From Hymenopus coronatus (Eukaryota; Arthropoda; Insecta; Mantodea; Hymenopodidae): 64,000 nucleotides of DNA. The position numbers and the translations under genes were made by a program. The notes under the pieces were generated by a model, which made no database searches, was not told the origin of the DNA, and saw only the letters and a list, made by a program, of their open reading frames with translations. Positions 43,632 to 54,093 of the stretch are shown here, one piece after another (the first letter of the stretch is position 1; the number at the start of each line of letters is the position of its first letter). The DNA lies in the NCBI GenBank assembly GCA_030762935.1, contig CM060897.1, positions 111,658,176 through 111,722,175 of the forward strand. Reading direction: 5' to 3'.

Positions 43632-43968
43632 TAGGTCTCTTATCAGCCTACACATTTGTGACACAAACAGAGCAGAAAATGGCATGAATGTCTGCCTTCT
43701 GCTCTTCATACAAACACTATTTTCATCTCATATTAAGACCATGATAAAAATGCATACAATGTTACTTTATATTTACGGGTATATAAAAAACTAGACTCAT
43801 TCCGAATCAACCAAGCATATTCAATTGTAATTAAATGGTTTACCTGAACTATTAAAAGCTTGAGTAAGAAACTATGCAATAGATGCTAAAAACAACAACA
43901 TAAACAATTTAGTCTGAGAATGATGACATAGTTTTGACAACAAACTAAGTACTAAACTTGAAGTGACC

Positions 43969-43974
43969 AATAAA
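43969..43974 (+). promoter_or_regulatory. Candidate polyadenylation signal AATAAA
   Basis: Canonical AATAAA (AATAAAAGAG) 338 bp after the stop codon. Chance occurrence is likely in AT-rich DNA, so support is limited. Confidence 0.4.
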
Positions 43975-44648
43975 AGAGAGCATAAACTTATTTTAAAAAG
44001 TAACTAAACTTAAAATGTATACTAGTCAAAAAAGGTTTAGATATCAACCTTGATGGTTTCTTTCAGGTGCTAAAAATTCAAAATGGAGTGAGAACTGTCT
44101 ACTAGTCATTTGAAAGCCTGAAATGGTTTGTTTCTGTTTTAATGGAATATATATTTATATATAAACAATACATATAGAGCTGCAAAGTATAAATATTATA
44201 TTGATTTTCTGTGTTTCTTTGTTTTCTTTTATTGTTAAAATATTCAGTACACAAGAAGATATTTCATTGTTGCTACTTAAAAAGACATAACTGAGTTCGG
44301 ATATAAAAAGTAAGTGGAAAGAAAAAGAAAAACTGAATTGTCAATTCTGATATTCTAAAGCTTATGTTTGTTAAGTATATATGCAATATAACTCATAAAA
44401 GTGTTATTTTTCTTAAATTCTTAAAAGTTACATTTCTAAGTTTCCTTTGCCATAATCAAAATATGTTTATTATTTTAAATCAATAGCTCACTTATTCATA
44501 AAAAAGGGTTTTTATAAAACAACATTACGAATATTTGCATAGTCACTTAAGAACACAGAAATTTAGTTCAATTTGGAATGATTTTTTCATTGGCAGACAG
44601 TCTCATATGAAATTTCTATATCTTTTTTCTTATAATGAACTATGTAAC

Positions 44649-44654
44649 AATAAA
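44649..44654 (+). promoter_or_regulatory. Second candidate polyadenylation signal AATAAA
   Basis: Canonical AATAAA about 1 kb after the stop; alternative to the site at 43969. Confidence 0.35.
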
Positions 44655-45123
44655 CTAGATATTTCTATAAAACTATTATCACAAGAGTAACACTGAAATA
44701 ATGCAAATTCGATAACTTTTACATGAAATGAAATGGAGGACCAACTTTAGTTTAAATACCTAATTCCTTAAATTTCTTTTATCCTTTCTGATACATCTGC
44801 ATGTGCGTATGAGTGTGCAGTTAAGATTAATGCCTTCATCCATAATTCATTCCAGAATTAAATCTACAAACCTGTCTTGGAAGCAATAATAAAAGAAATG
44901 TAGGTCATATAAAGTCTAGGATTTGGACTTGTAAATAATTATTTTGATCACATAACATTTTCTTGGTCATTAAAATTCCAGGCCAGATGAAAAGACTTGA
45001 GATTTTTAGTGTTTGTATTAAAAATAATTTTTCTTTCTCTACCATGCACACACAATGTTCATAATAGATGGAGAAGATATGTAATCCCATCCAAAATGTT
45101 ATATTTATATTTTACTAGAAATA

Positions 45124-46839
45124 CAGAGTGGCCCATATGTTATAAGTGACATCTCTTAAATGAACAGAAAAAAACCAAATGCCAAGAATTTCAAATCTTA
45201 TCAGAGCAAGGGGCCTTCCAAATTGTGATTTGGAAAATATTTACATGGGCCCTTTAAAGGGCCAATTGGATCCAACCTCAGAATTTTAAATGAAACCATG
45301 GTAATTCTTTTGTATATTTGGTTGCCCACAATAAACTAAGAAACTTTAATTAAACTATATTTGTTTTCTTCAGAGTAATTAGTAGACAACAGTACTAAAA
45401 AAATAAGTCAAATTACTAAGTGATTACTTTAAATGACTTTATTAAATGCTCACAGTTGCCTCCATTAGCATCTAAACATTTGGCAATTTTTTGGAAATAT
45501 TTTCTCTGTTAACAACATACCGGACTAATAGTGCGACAAGCTTCACATATTCGAGATTTCATATTCTCTTTGGTTGTAGGTGCTTTAAACATGACTTTCT
45601 GTTTGATGTGTTCCCATAAAAAGAAATCCAAGGATGTTAAGTCAAGTAAACAAGGAGGCCAGAGATAGGTCCAGCACATCCAATCCACCTATCATCAAGT
45701 TTCTCATTTAGAAGTTGATGTGTGCATATTGTGGTGCACCGTCTTGCTGCTACCACATTTCTCTTCTTGCGCTGAAGAACACGTGTTCCAATAAGGCAGG
45801 TAATTCATGGTTGAGAAAATGGCAATATGATTCACCAGTAATTGTGCCTTCAATGAAGTAAGGGCTGGGCTGTTATCAAAATTTCCACACCAAACATTTA
45901 GATAACAATGATGTTAAAAAGGCACAGTTCTCATCCATTTGGATTTTCAGATGCCCAATAATGCATATTGCATCAATTAACTTGTCCAGTATTTGAGAAT
46001 GTTGCTTAACCGGAAAATTATATCTTTGCAAAGAATGAATTATTATTCTCTACAATGGTATTGGAAAACCACTCACAAAAAACCATTCAATGCTGAAAAT
46101 CTCTTTGTGTGAGCTTTTAATGCGAACATGTGATAAGGATGATATTTCTGCTGCTTTAGTATTCACTGTACAGGAGTGGGGCTAATCCCAGTTTTTGGAC
46201 AGTTCACTTTTACTTATCTGTGGATTTATTTCTACAGCAGCAAGAATATTGATACTATTTTCATCATTCAATTTTGATTTTACCTTCAAGCAGTTATTGT
46301 TCTTTGCACTTCCATAATTATGTAGTCATATTTCTAGCTGTTTGAAATTCATGTGTAATATTTGCATCGCAAATCTCTCATTGAACACTGCAGTTTGTTA
46401 ATTCCTCCTGCATTCACTTAATACTAAAATCATATCTACCTCTACATCAAAATCTACCTTTCTTTCTAACTCCATAAGATTTTTTTATTTTAGGAGTTCA
46501 GGATGCTCTGAAACCACAATATGCGTGTTCTTTTATTTGATACTTTATTTTCTCCCTGAGTACATGGGGGAGATGTTTTCAAAGAAAAATTCTTTAACAG
46601 CTCAACAATTCATTTTAGAAAAAATAGGTTTCAATAAACATTATTTAATTTATTGTCGGGAGCCAGAATATACAAAAAATTAACATTATTTCATTTAAAA
46701 TTCTGAGGTTGGGCCTCTTAGGCCCCATAAGGAGCCCCATGAAAATATTTTCCATGTCACAATTTGGAAGGCCCCATGTGCATGTAAGATTTGGCATTCT
46801 CAGCATTTGATTTTCTCTGGTTGTTTAAGAGCCATCCTG
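45124..46839 (-). mobile_element. Tc1/mariner-superfamily transposon with about 200-bp inverted repeats
   Basis: A 1716-bp element flanked by TA on both sides (45122-45123, 46840-46841). Long inverted repeats share, in the same order on opposite strands, 'GGGGCCTTCCAAATTGTGA', 'CCAACCTCAGAATTTTAAAT' and flanking blocks for about 200 bp. The interior on the minus strand carries a decayed DDE transposase. It is inserted in an H copy, so it is younger than that copy. Confidence 0.85.
45400..46480 (-). pseudogene. DDE transposase pseudogene (QQDGAP...DFFLWE type)
   Basis: Minus-strand frames show QQDGAPQYAHINF (second catalytic Asp, near 45760), then a degraded WPPxSPDLT region (LSLASLFT, stop) and LDFFLWEHIKQKVMFKAPTT with KENMKSRICEACRTISP at the C-terminus (near 45540). 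This arrangement is typical of arthropod IS630/mariner-related transposases. Stops and frameshifts interrupt it; the N-terminal part (above about 46000) is poorly recognisable. Start and end are approximate. Confidence 0.72.
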
Positions 46840-47140
46840 TAAGTTCTGAGGAACCCTGAATCAAAAAAAAAAAAAGCACTTTTAGAAAAGCAGGTGTATA
46901 TGTCTGATGTCTGAATATAAACCAAATGAACAATATAACTCGACAGCAAAAAATTGGTTGAAGTACCTCTCTAATAGCTTCCATGGATGTGACATGCAGA
47001 TTTCAAGGAAAATCTCTGCACCCTAAATTACATGTACATAAATGTTTCAAATGTTTTTATTTTCTCAAAAATAGCTCTAAGTTTTTATTGAAATGTCTTT
47101 ATTAAATATGACAAATAAAATGTATATCTTGAATTTTCTG

Positions 47141-47384
47141 TGCAGCAAATTGGCATGAATCTCATTTGCTTTCATACCATCTGTATCACAGCTCAAACCT
47201 CAGTTTTTTTTTTCATCTTTAAAATTCCTTACACTGGAATAACAATAATAAATAAGTCATCTCCACCCAAAGCACACCCACTAAGGATGATTAATTATTG
47301 GTCAGAACCACATTGTGCTTGCAAGGATTATTGATGGCAATTCCAAGAACTTATCAAGCGACCCTCATATGCTTAATGTTTACC
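47141..47384. other. Spacer between H fragments
   Basis: No recognised feature. Confidence 0.45.
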
Positions 47385-47795
47385 AGTTATGCAGGATTAT
47401 AACTTCTGAATGAAGAGCGCTTCACAGGCTATTTCCATGAAATTCAAGATGAGCACTTATTTATCTTTAGAAAATAGTATTTTGATCAAAATCTTCAGAG
47501 CCTTTTTTGAGAAAATCAAAAATTTTGGAAAGTGTTCCATATAAAGCATAGTTTGGGGTTGGGGAATTTTTTTGAAATCTTTGTGTCACATCCTTGGAGG
47601 ATGCTGAACTTATATACCAAGATTGGTATTAAACTAATGCTTCATTTTTGTGACATCTGCTTAATGTACTGCTTTTACCAGAAAAAATGAAATGATTTAT
47701 GCTGCTCACAGGCAGTCATATTTTTCATGAAATCTCTGACAAATTTTTAGGCGGAAAACAATACTTCCCCACATATGTAGTAGTGAAAGTAAAAA
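47385..47795 (+). repeat. Family H, 3' half, plus strand
   Basis: From 'TACCAGTTATGCAGGATTAT' to 'TATGTAGTAGTGAAAGTAAAA'. No CA tract survives (replaced by 'GTTTTACCAGAAAAAATG'-like sequence). Diverged. Confidence 0.72.
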
Positions 47796-48047
47796 TATTA
47801 ATTAAAAACTTGTATTTATTTAATTTCTTAAAAATAGTGCCAAAAAGTTATAAATAAATTTATACATAGTACTATACAAGTAGAAAGAGCAGGTACAAGA
47901 AAAATGATGAGATAATTTAGAAAACCATTTAAAATATTTGTTTGATTATTTTATTTTAGATATGAAAAGAAAATTAAGAAATATTTTTTTAAGCAGAACT
48001 TACAAAACTGTAGCCTTAATTGTTTTGAGTTCTCATATTATAACAAA

Positions 48048-48897
48048 AAATCTTATGTTACTTTCACAAGACTTTCCCTACCTATTCTGGTACAAGCTAG
48101 ACAAACTAACCATACATAAGCTAATCCTTCTTTCTACTTCATACTAATAGAAATAAACATTTGCAGATATGTTTTTTTATTATATTTCCCTGTAGCTGTA
48201 AAGAATAAGGGCTAAAACAGTAGTTATATCTTTTAAGAACTGGTCGCTATGTGATCACTTGAAATTCTGTTCTCTTTGCTTGACAAGCAGGGAGGAAGAA
48301 AAAAAAGTATAATTACTTCCCATATGAGAAATGTAAACTGTTGGATAATGTAAACCAATAACAGGGTATATCTCGGAAATGGTTAATTCCACAAAAATTT
48401 CTTTTTTTATAAATTGTGTATTTTAACGTAATCTACATTTATGTAGTAAGATCTTGTCAGCATGTTACATTTTACCACTTGCAAAAGTCATCCAAAATGA
48501 TCAGGACTTCAGAGGCTATATCCGGAAAATTCTAAATATACCTTTTATTGTCTTAAAAATACCTTAAGCATATGATATTTTAATCAAAATCATTAGAGCA
48601 TTTTTGAGAAAATCAAAAGTTTAAAAAAATACTTAGTATAAAGTGTAGTTTAGGGTGATGGATTTTATTGGAAATCTTATATATATCCTTGTAATATGTA
48701 GAGCCCAAATATCAATTTTGGGATTCAACCAATTTTTTGTTTTTGAGTTTTGCTGTTCACACATGCATCATTTTCTCATAAAGCTTTTCTTGAACTCAGG
48801 GGGCCTCAAAAATATGTTTTCAGTGAAACTGTTAAATTGAATTTTTGGAGAGCATGCAATAGGCTCTTCCTTACTTATTATATGTAGTAGAAAAGTA
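48048..48897 (+). repeat. Family H, complete but diverged copy
   Basis: Runs from 'AAATCTTATGTTACTTTCAC' to 'TATTATATGTAGTAGAAAAG'. It keeps all blocks in order with no CA expansion ('TCACACATGCATC' at that site). Confidence 0.8.
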
Positions 48898-50146
48898 AAT
48901 ATTCATAGCATGAAGAGCCCTCCACGGTCTATAACATGACATAAGGAAAAGGACATTAGCAACTAGTTCGTATACACTCAATAATATGAAAAGGGGAAAA
49001 CTAACCTGCCTCATACCTAGTTTGGGTTATAATTTGTTAATGATATTTTACTTGCTCCCTTGACAATAGTATCTACCCATTCACAACTATTTCTGGGCTA
49101 ATCATTAAAATAGGGATGGGCTTTTTTTTTCCAGGAATGTGAGTAACAAAGTTATTCTATTTCTGAATTGAGTTGCTAAATTTCCATTGTTTGAAAAAAT
49201 TTGTAATGTAAAATGTCATTAATATAAAACTCTTTATATACTCAATGTAAGCACAAGAAAAGCATTAAATAATGACACAAAGGGCAAGAAAATGACAAAA
49301 TAATTATGTTAAAAAAAACTAAAATAAGAAAATGACAAAAAATTACTAACCAACAGTAGAGCTCCAGTAATTCAATCCCCTGTATTTTGAGGTTCTGTGT
49401 ACTTCGAGTTGGTCTTAAGAAAATGACAATTTTACATAAAACTATACTACCTGGGTGTATAACTTGGTAAGTAATGATACTGACCTTAAATTGAAAGAAA
49501 GAAATTGTAAATAAAGGTTAAGTCATCCATTTTGTGGTTAAATTTAGGGATATTTACTATACTCCAGACTCCAACAAAAATGTCTTTCAAATCATTAAGC
49601 TGTTTTTTCAATTGCATTCCTATGCCTTATAAGAATTTTTAAAATATTTTATTAATCTGATTAATAAAAGATATGGCTTGTAAAAGTAAAAACCATCATT
49701 TCTGACTTTCATATTCCTTTTGATTATACACCTTGAATATGCATTTACAAACGTTTTACATGTTTACCAGAGGTTTCATACAGATATGGAACAATATCAC
49801 TATTTCTCAAAATCAATACTGATTTTTTACTACCAATACTCACAACTTATTTTATACAAATTGTAAAGGTGCTAGCTTGTTCAATGAATTATGTTCTTAT
49901 TAACAGTTCTCTGTGTACAAATGCATTTAACCTACTTTGTATTGTAGGCCAATTTCCAAATTTATTGAATTTTCCAGTGAGCAGCAATTTTACGTAGATG
50001 ATGGTGATGATGATGATTTCTTTGCTTCTCTTTATATGTAATTAAATTTTGTGCTGAACACTTTCTTTTAAAGGATATTTTATCCATTGGAAAACAAATA
50101 CTAGGAGTTCCTCTTTCCTCTGCTGTCTTGAAAATATAAACAAATA
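48898..50146. other. No recognised feature
   Basis: AT-rich, no motif-bearing open frame and no match to the other repeats in the window. Confidence 0.5.
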
Positions 50147-50901
50147 TATGCAAGGGTTGTTTATGTAGTTTTGGCAACTATTTATTTTCTGGACACATAG
50201 CATACATATAAAGTTGTAAGTTTTACAGGCCTTCGATGTAAATACCAGCATTGCATACAATGTGTTCCCAGCAACATGGTAGCCATTGAATGTGGTCGGC
50301 ACTGCCTAATCTCTAGGTGGTATGTAGAGACCAATCAACTGCACTCAAAATGTCATTCACTGTTCTGAAATTCTTCCCACGCAGTGGTTCCTTCAGCTTA
50401 GGAATGAGGTCGAAGTCACAGGGACTTATGTCCAGAGAGTAGAACACTTCCCAACCCCAGCTTGGAGCAAAACTGACACCACTCTTGCTTCATGCACCCT
50501 CGCATTGTCATGCAGAATGATGGGTGGACTATCCATAGTGTTGCCAGATTCTTCTTAACGTTGTTCACAGAATTATTTTGCAGAAACAAACAATAGTACT
50601 CTTTATTGACGGTCTGCCTTGGGGGAACAACATGCTTTATGATAACACCATCCCAATCTTAGGCTAGAATTAGCATAATTTTCACATTGGTAGCATTCAA
50701 TCGAACTATTGCTTTTCATGGTGACCCATGATGATGCAATTTGGACGATTGGCAGTTCATAACACTTTGCCCATCAATGGTGATATGACATCCCTCTCAT
50801 AGTGCTCTAAGTGTGTACGAGCAGCTTCATATTGCAGAAATTTCTGCACCTCTGATAACTCATGTGGAAATCATCGCGAAGCATCCTAAGGCAGATCCTA
50901 A

Positions 50902-53545
50902 GGGGACAGCATACTCTAAGCAAGTACCACTTTTACACCATTTGACAAAATTTACAATGAAATGAGACATATTTTGGTTTATGTATCAAGATTCTGGCTG
51001 TTAAAATAGATTTTTAAAAGATTCAGATATATAAAAATGCATTGAAAAAATATTTTCCAAAAGTATACAAAACTTGTGTACCTACCTTTTCTTTGGAACC
51101 GTTTGCAACACACAACTGAAAAAATTCAGGCATTTTTTGATTATACTTAGCTACTCTGGGAAGCAGAAAGTTTAAAATATATCAATTGGTGAAGCCTACA
51201 AAAAATAATCAGTAAATTGGGAAATATGTGTAGATTTTTATGTAATTTTACAACAGGTTTTTAGTTTGCACATATGCTTAATAAACGCTGAGGTTAAAAA
51301 TCCTGCATCACAGACTACATATATATGTGATAAAGAAGTGTGGAAACTTTCAAGTCTCTATGATTTGCACATAAAATTTACATATTGAGAAAAAGTTATT
51401 TGAAGTTTTGTGATGTTCTACAAGCCTACCTTAATACATTCCAGGATCATAGTCATCATTATCCTCATATAGATCCTCCAGTTGCTTCTCTCCTTTTTAT
51501 TTTAGCCTCTTTTGTTGAGGCTTGTGCTGCTCTTTTTGCATGGTAGAGACATTGCTCATTGATATGCTGAAGAGCTTTTTCTGTGTTGATCCTGTTTTCA
51601 GCCCCATTTCATTTAGCACAAGAAGTCTGCTCACAGCACCACCATTGAATGTTATAATGGCATCATGGGCAGCTATTTTCACTACATCTGATGACACAAA
51701 CACTATCTTGGGCACACACTCCCATATACAATTGTTAAAACTTTCATTTTGATTTCAGGTGTGTCCATGCAAGCACTTATTCAGTAGTTTTGGGTCACTC
51801 AGTTCCTATAAATAGGCTTTATTGCCTCTATTACAGCATATGGTAAAGAGTTTGTAAGACTCACCTGACATTGCAATCTTATGGTAACCACATCAGTGTC
51901 AGGCCCCTTAGGACAGAAGGCATGATGAGCTTTTTCATCTGTCGTTGCTTTGTGGAATAAAGTGGCCCATACAGCATTTCTCATGGCATCAATGTCATGT
52001 GTGTTTCTTCTTATTGCAAGGCCATAATATGTTTGCAGCTTATCAATAATTTTTGTGGTCAATTGGCCTGATCCACCGAGTGTCTTGCCATCACATAATT
52101 TGGTTTTTTCTTTTGCTTTTTCAACTCCCTCAGTTTTCTTCCCATTCATTTTTGCATATGGCCCACACACTCAAGTTTCTCAACCACAAGATCATCTCCA
52201 TAAGGCTTTCATTCTCAGACTGTCTTGAATCCTGAATGTTTTGGAATCCCCTTTCCCCAAGTATTTATCATACCTCATAATGCAAGTACCTACAGAAGGA
52301 TGGAATATTTTCTTGGCTCCCTCTGCTTCCATGCTGCCGCTAGTACCTTCATGGTTCTTCTTGCATTGATTCTCTCTTTTTATTGTTACAGCCAGTGCAA
52401 TGATTTCTTAGGACTTCAAAATCCAGCACTTTCCTATTGTCAATGGATGTTGCAGCTACCACTCCATGATGTCACTTATGTCCATGACCATGCTAGGTAA
52501 CATCTACCACAACAGTAATGTCCACATTATCTTCCTGTTGCTCCAATACTTGCTTTGCAGCCAACATCATTGAGCATTTGGAAATCTCATTCAAATGTCG
52601 CTCTAAAATTCTGAATAGTCACTAAACCTTGAAGGAGGAGGCTGCAAGTTTAGTATACCACACAGAAATTCTCACTCTTAAACCATAAACAAATCTTACA
52701 TTTACATCATAGAACCTGTGTCTTGTAGTATCAGATGTCCTGGTGGAATTACTTGCTTCACAGTTTGTGCAAGACAGAGTTATTTGGGAGCACAAGCCTA
52801 ACCTATCATTTATATTTTCTTCTATGTACAAAGAGCCCACACTCTTGCAATATTTATGTTATGTGTTGTGTTTATAAAGGAAGACAATAAGTATAGGTAC
52901 ACTAATAACAATCTTACCACTATTTACAGATATATTTACAGCAATGATATCTGTTTCTACTAGAAAGCTTTTTTGTTGAAGCACTTACAACTTCAGACAC
53001 AACTTCACTGTTCCCACTATTAGCATATGGGTCTTGTGAAACTTGAAGGTTATGGCTGTTACTTTTCTCAATAAATGTGTGTTGGTTTCCTCAAAACTTG
53101 TATTTATTGCTGTAAGACTTTTGTACTCCTAGGCATATTGCTGCAATTAACTGCCTAACAGAAGTAATCACTGATGTGAAAAAGTGTAATTACTGTTTTG
53201 TTTACTTTTCACAACATACAGAAGCACGCTAGGAAATCATAGAGTAAGCTGTAGGGCAGCCACAACATCCTGGGATGGAAAACAAAATTTACCACAGAAA
53301 ATTCTCACACCTAAGACCAAAGATACATGAATTTGGATGGAATGAACCTATTGTGGGGGGGGGGGGGGGGGGGCAAAACAGTGTGTCTGGATTTAAAGAG
53401 CAGCATGCTAACCTTAAAACCCTTATAAAATGGTAATAATTGTGCAAACAATATAAATGATATATCATTTTGTTCAGGAGAGTTCACACATTTTAAGACA
53501 AAAAACAAAACATGATTTTTGAACATTTCACATTATATTGTCCCT
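50902..53545 (-). mobile_element. Kolobok-like DNA transposon inside a mariner
   Basis: A 2644-bp insert whose ends are GGGGACAGCATA (50902) and, inverted, AGGGACAATATA (ending 53545). The flanks are CTAA (50898-50901) and TTAA (53546-53549), fitting a TTAA target duplication, which Kolobok elements use. Both flanks continue as parts of the same mariner gene. The interior contains a decayed transposase on the minus strand. A 19-base G homopolymer lies at 53355-53373. Confidence 0.78.
51440..53070 (-). pseudogene. Kolobok/Mutator-like transposase pseudogene
   Basis: Minus-strand frames, in order: GLCSQITLSCTNCEAS (N-terminal Cys pair, near 52790), FYDVNVRFVYGLRV, HLNEISKCSMMLAAKQVLEQ, ITVVVDVT with a TAG where Trp is expected before HGHGH (about 52500), HHGVVAATSIDNRKVLDFEV (near 52450), CTGCNNKK, a degraded NHxGS region, KLECVGHMQK (about 52165), GKTLGGSGQLTTKIIDKLQT and YYGLAIRRNT (about 52000), FHKATTDEKAHHAFCPKGPD, AVIEAIKPIYRN (about 51810) and PKIVFVSSDVVKIAAHDAII (about 51700). 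This is the usual order of the arthropod transposase family that I know as the Mutator-like transposase domain; the enclosing TTAA signature points to Kolobok. At least one nonsense codon and several frameshifts make it inactive. Confidence 0.78.
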
Positions 53546-54026
53546 TTAAGGATTCGATGCAGAGTCAAAAGTGTCAATCCAGTATCTGTGGCTAACTGGC
53601 ATTTCCGATCCACTCCCATTAAAGCAGACACTGTACATCATTCTCACTAACTGGTGGATGACCAGATCTAGGCATATGAGATGCATATCCACATCCACCT
53701 TTAGTACCCACCTTGCCACTTTTCAGTACAGCAATGCATCTACATTTCTACCTCTGGCACATTCAATTTTCAGCCAGATTTTCTGCTCCTGCTTTGAAAG
53801 TGTTGTACTACGTTATACTGCGATGCCTAGATGTAAACTGTTGACCAACAGCTCATTATTGCATGAGGAGGAGAGGGGGAAAGGCAAGTCCATGTGCCTG
53901 GACGGAAGGGAGGCACCTAAACCCTATGTGTAATAAACAGCACCCTAGTGTAGCCAACTCTAGTGTTATTTGGATTCCACAATATAGTTGCCAAAATAAA
54001 CAACCCTTATATGAAATCCTTCATCC

Positions 54027-54079
54027 TTTTTTCTTCTTCTTCTTCTTCTTCTTCTTCTTCTATTTCTTCTTCTTCAATG
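54027..54079. repeat. (CTT)n microsatellite
   Basis: Mostly perfect CTT repeats with one 'CTATTT' interruption, at the end of the SINE tail. Confidence 0.9.
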
Positions 54080-54093
54080 GATTAACCTCTTCT

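Larger units (their letters stand above)
43632..44700 (+). other. Probable 3' UTR of the host gene
   Basis: AT-rich sequence after the TAA with no further repeats until about 45030. Two AATAAA hexamers lie at 43969 and 44649. I cannot tell which is used. Confidence 0.6.
45030..47140 (-). repeat. Family H copy (3' half) split by a DNA transposon
   Basis: 45030-45123 has the 3' hairpin (TTTCTCTACCATGCAC...ATAGATGGAGAAG) and the following block. After the inserted element, 46840-47140 resumes with 'TTCTGAGGAACCCTGAATC', then the usual blocks to 'TATCTTGAATTTTCTG'. The 5' half is missing. Confidence 0.8.
50220..53850 (-). pseudogene. mariner transposase pseudogene, two parts
   Basis: N-terminal part (53850-53550, minus): IECARGRNV-like start (about 53790), then degraded helix-turn-helix residues (LVIHQLV, TDTGLTLLTLHRIL near 53560). 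C-terminal part (50897-50220): LRMLRDDFHMS, KIMLILA with a DWDGVII segment, RQTVNKEYYCLFL, LHDNARVHEA (second catalytic Asp), the third Asp in LDISPCDFDLIPKLKEPLRG and a C-terminus IQWLPCCWEHIVCNAGIYIE. The first Asp region is not recognisable. Frameshifts and stops are present in both parts. The family pattern (SPCDxDLIPKxKEPLRG) is well known among insect mariner-like elements. Confidence 0.8.
50149..54009 (-). mobile_element. mariner element split by a Kolobok-like insertion
   Basis: The two ends are inverted: AAGGGTTGTTTATGTAGTTT (50152) and, on the other strand, AAGGGTTGTTTATTTTGGC (ending about 54007), with TA flanks. Removing 50902-53549 (insert plus one target copy) leaves about 1.2 kb, the usual mariner size. 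The N-terminal transposase part lies in 53550-53850 and the C-terminal part in 50220-50897, both on the minus strand and interrupted at the same point. Confidence 0.82.

Noticed and set aside
50042..50302. A separate small gene on the minus strand
   Set aside because: The frame is the end of the mariner transposase and its terminal repeat read in another frame.
53355..53373. A G-quadruplex regulatory element at the 19-base G run
   Set aside because: It is a plain homopolymer inside a dead transposon, without spaced G-tracts or gene context; could also vary through sequencing error.
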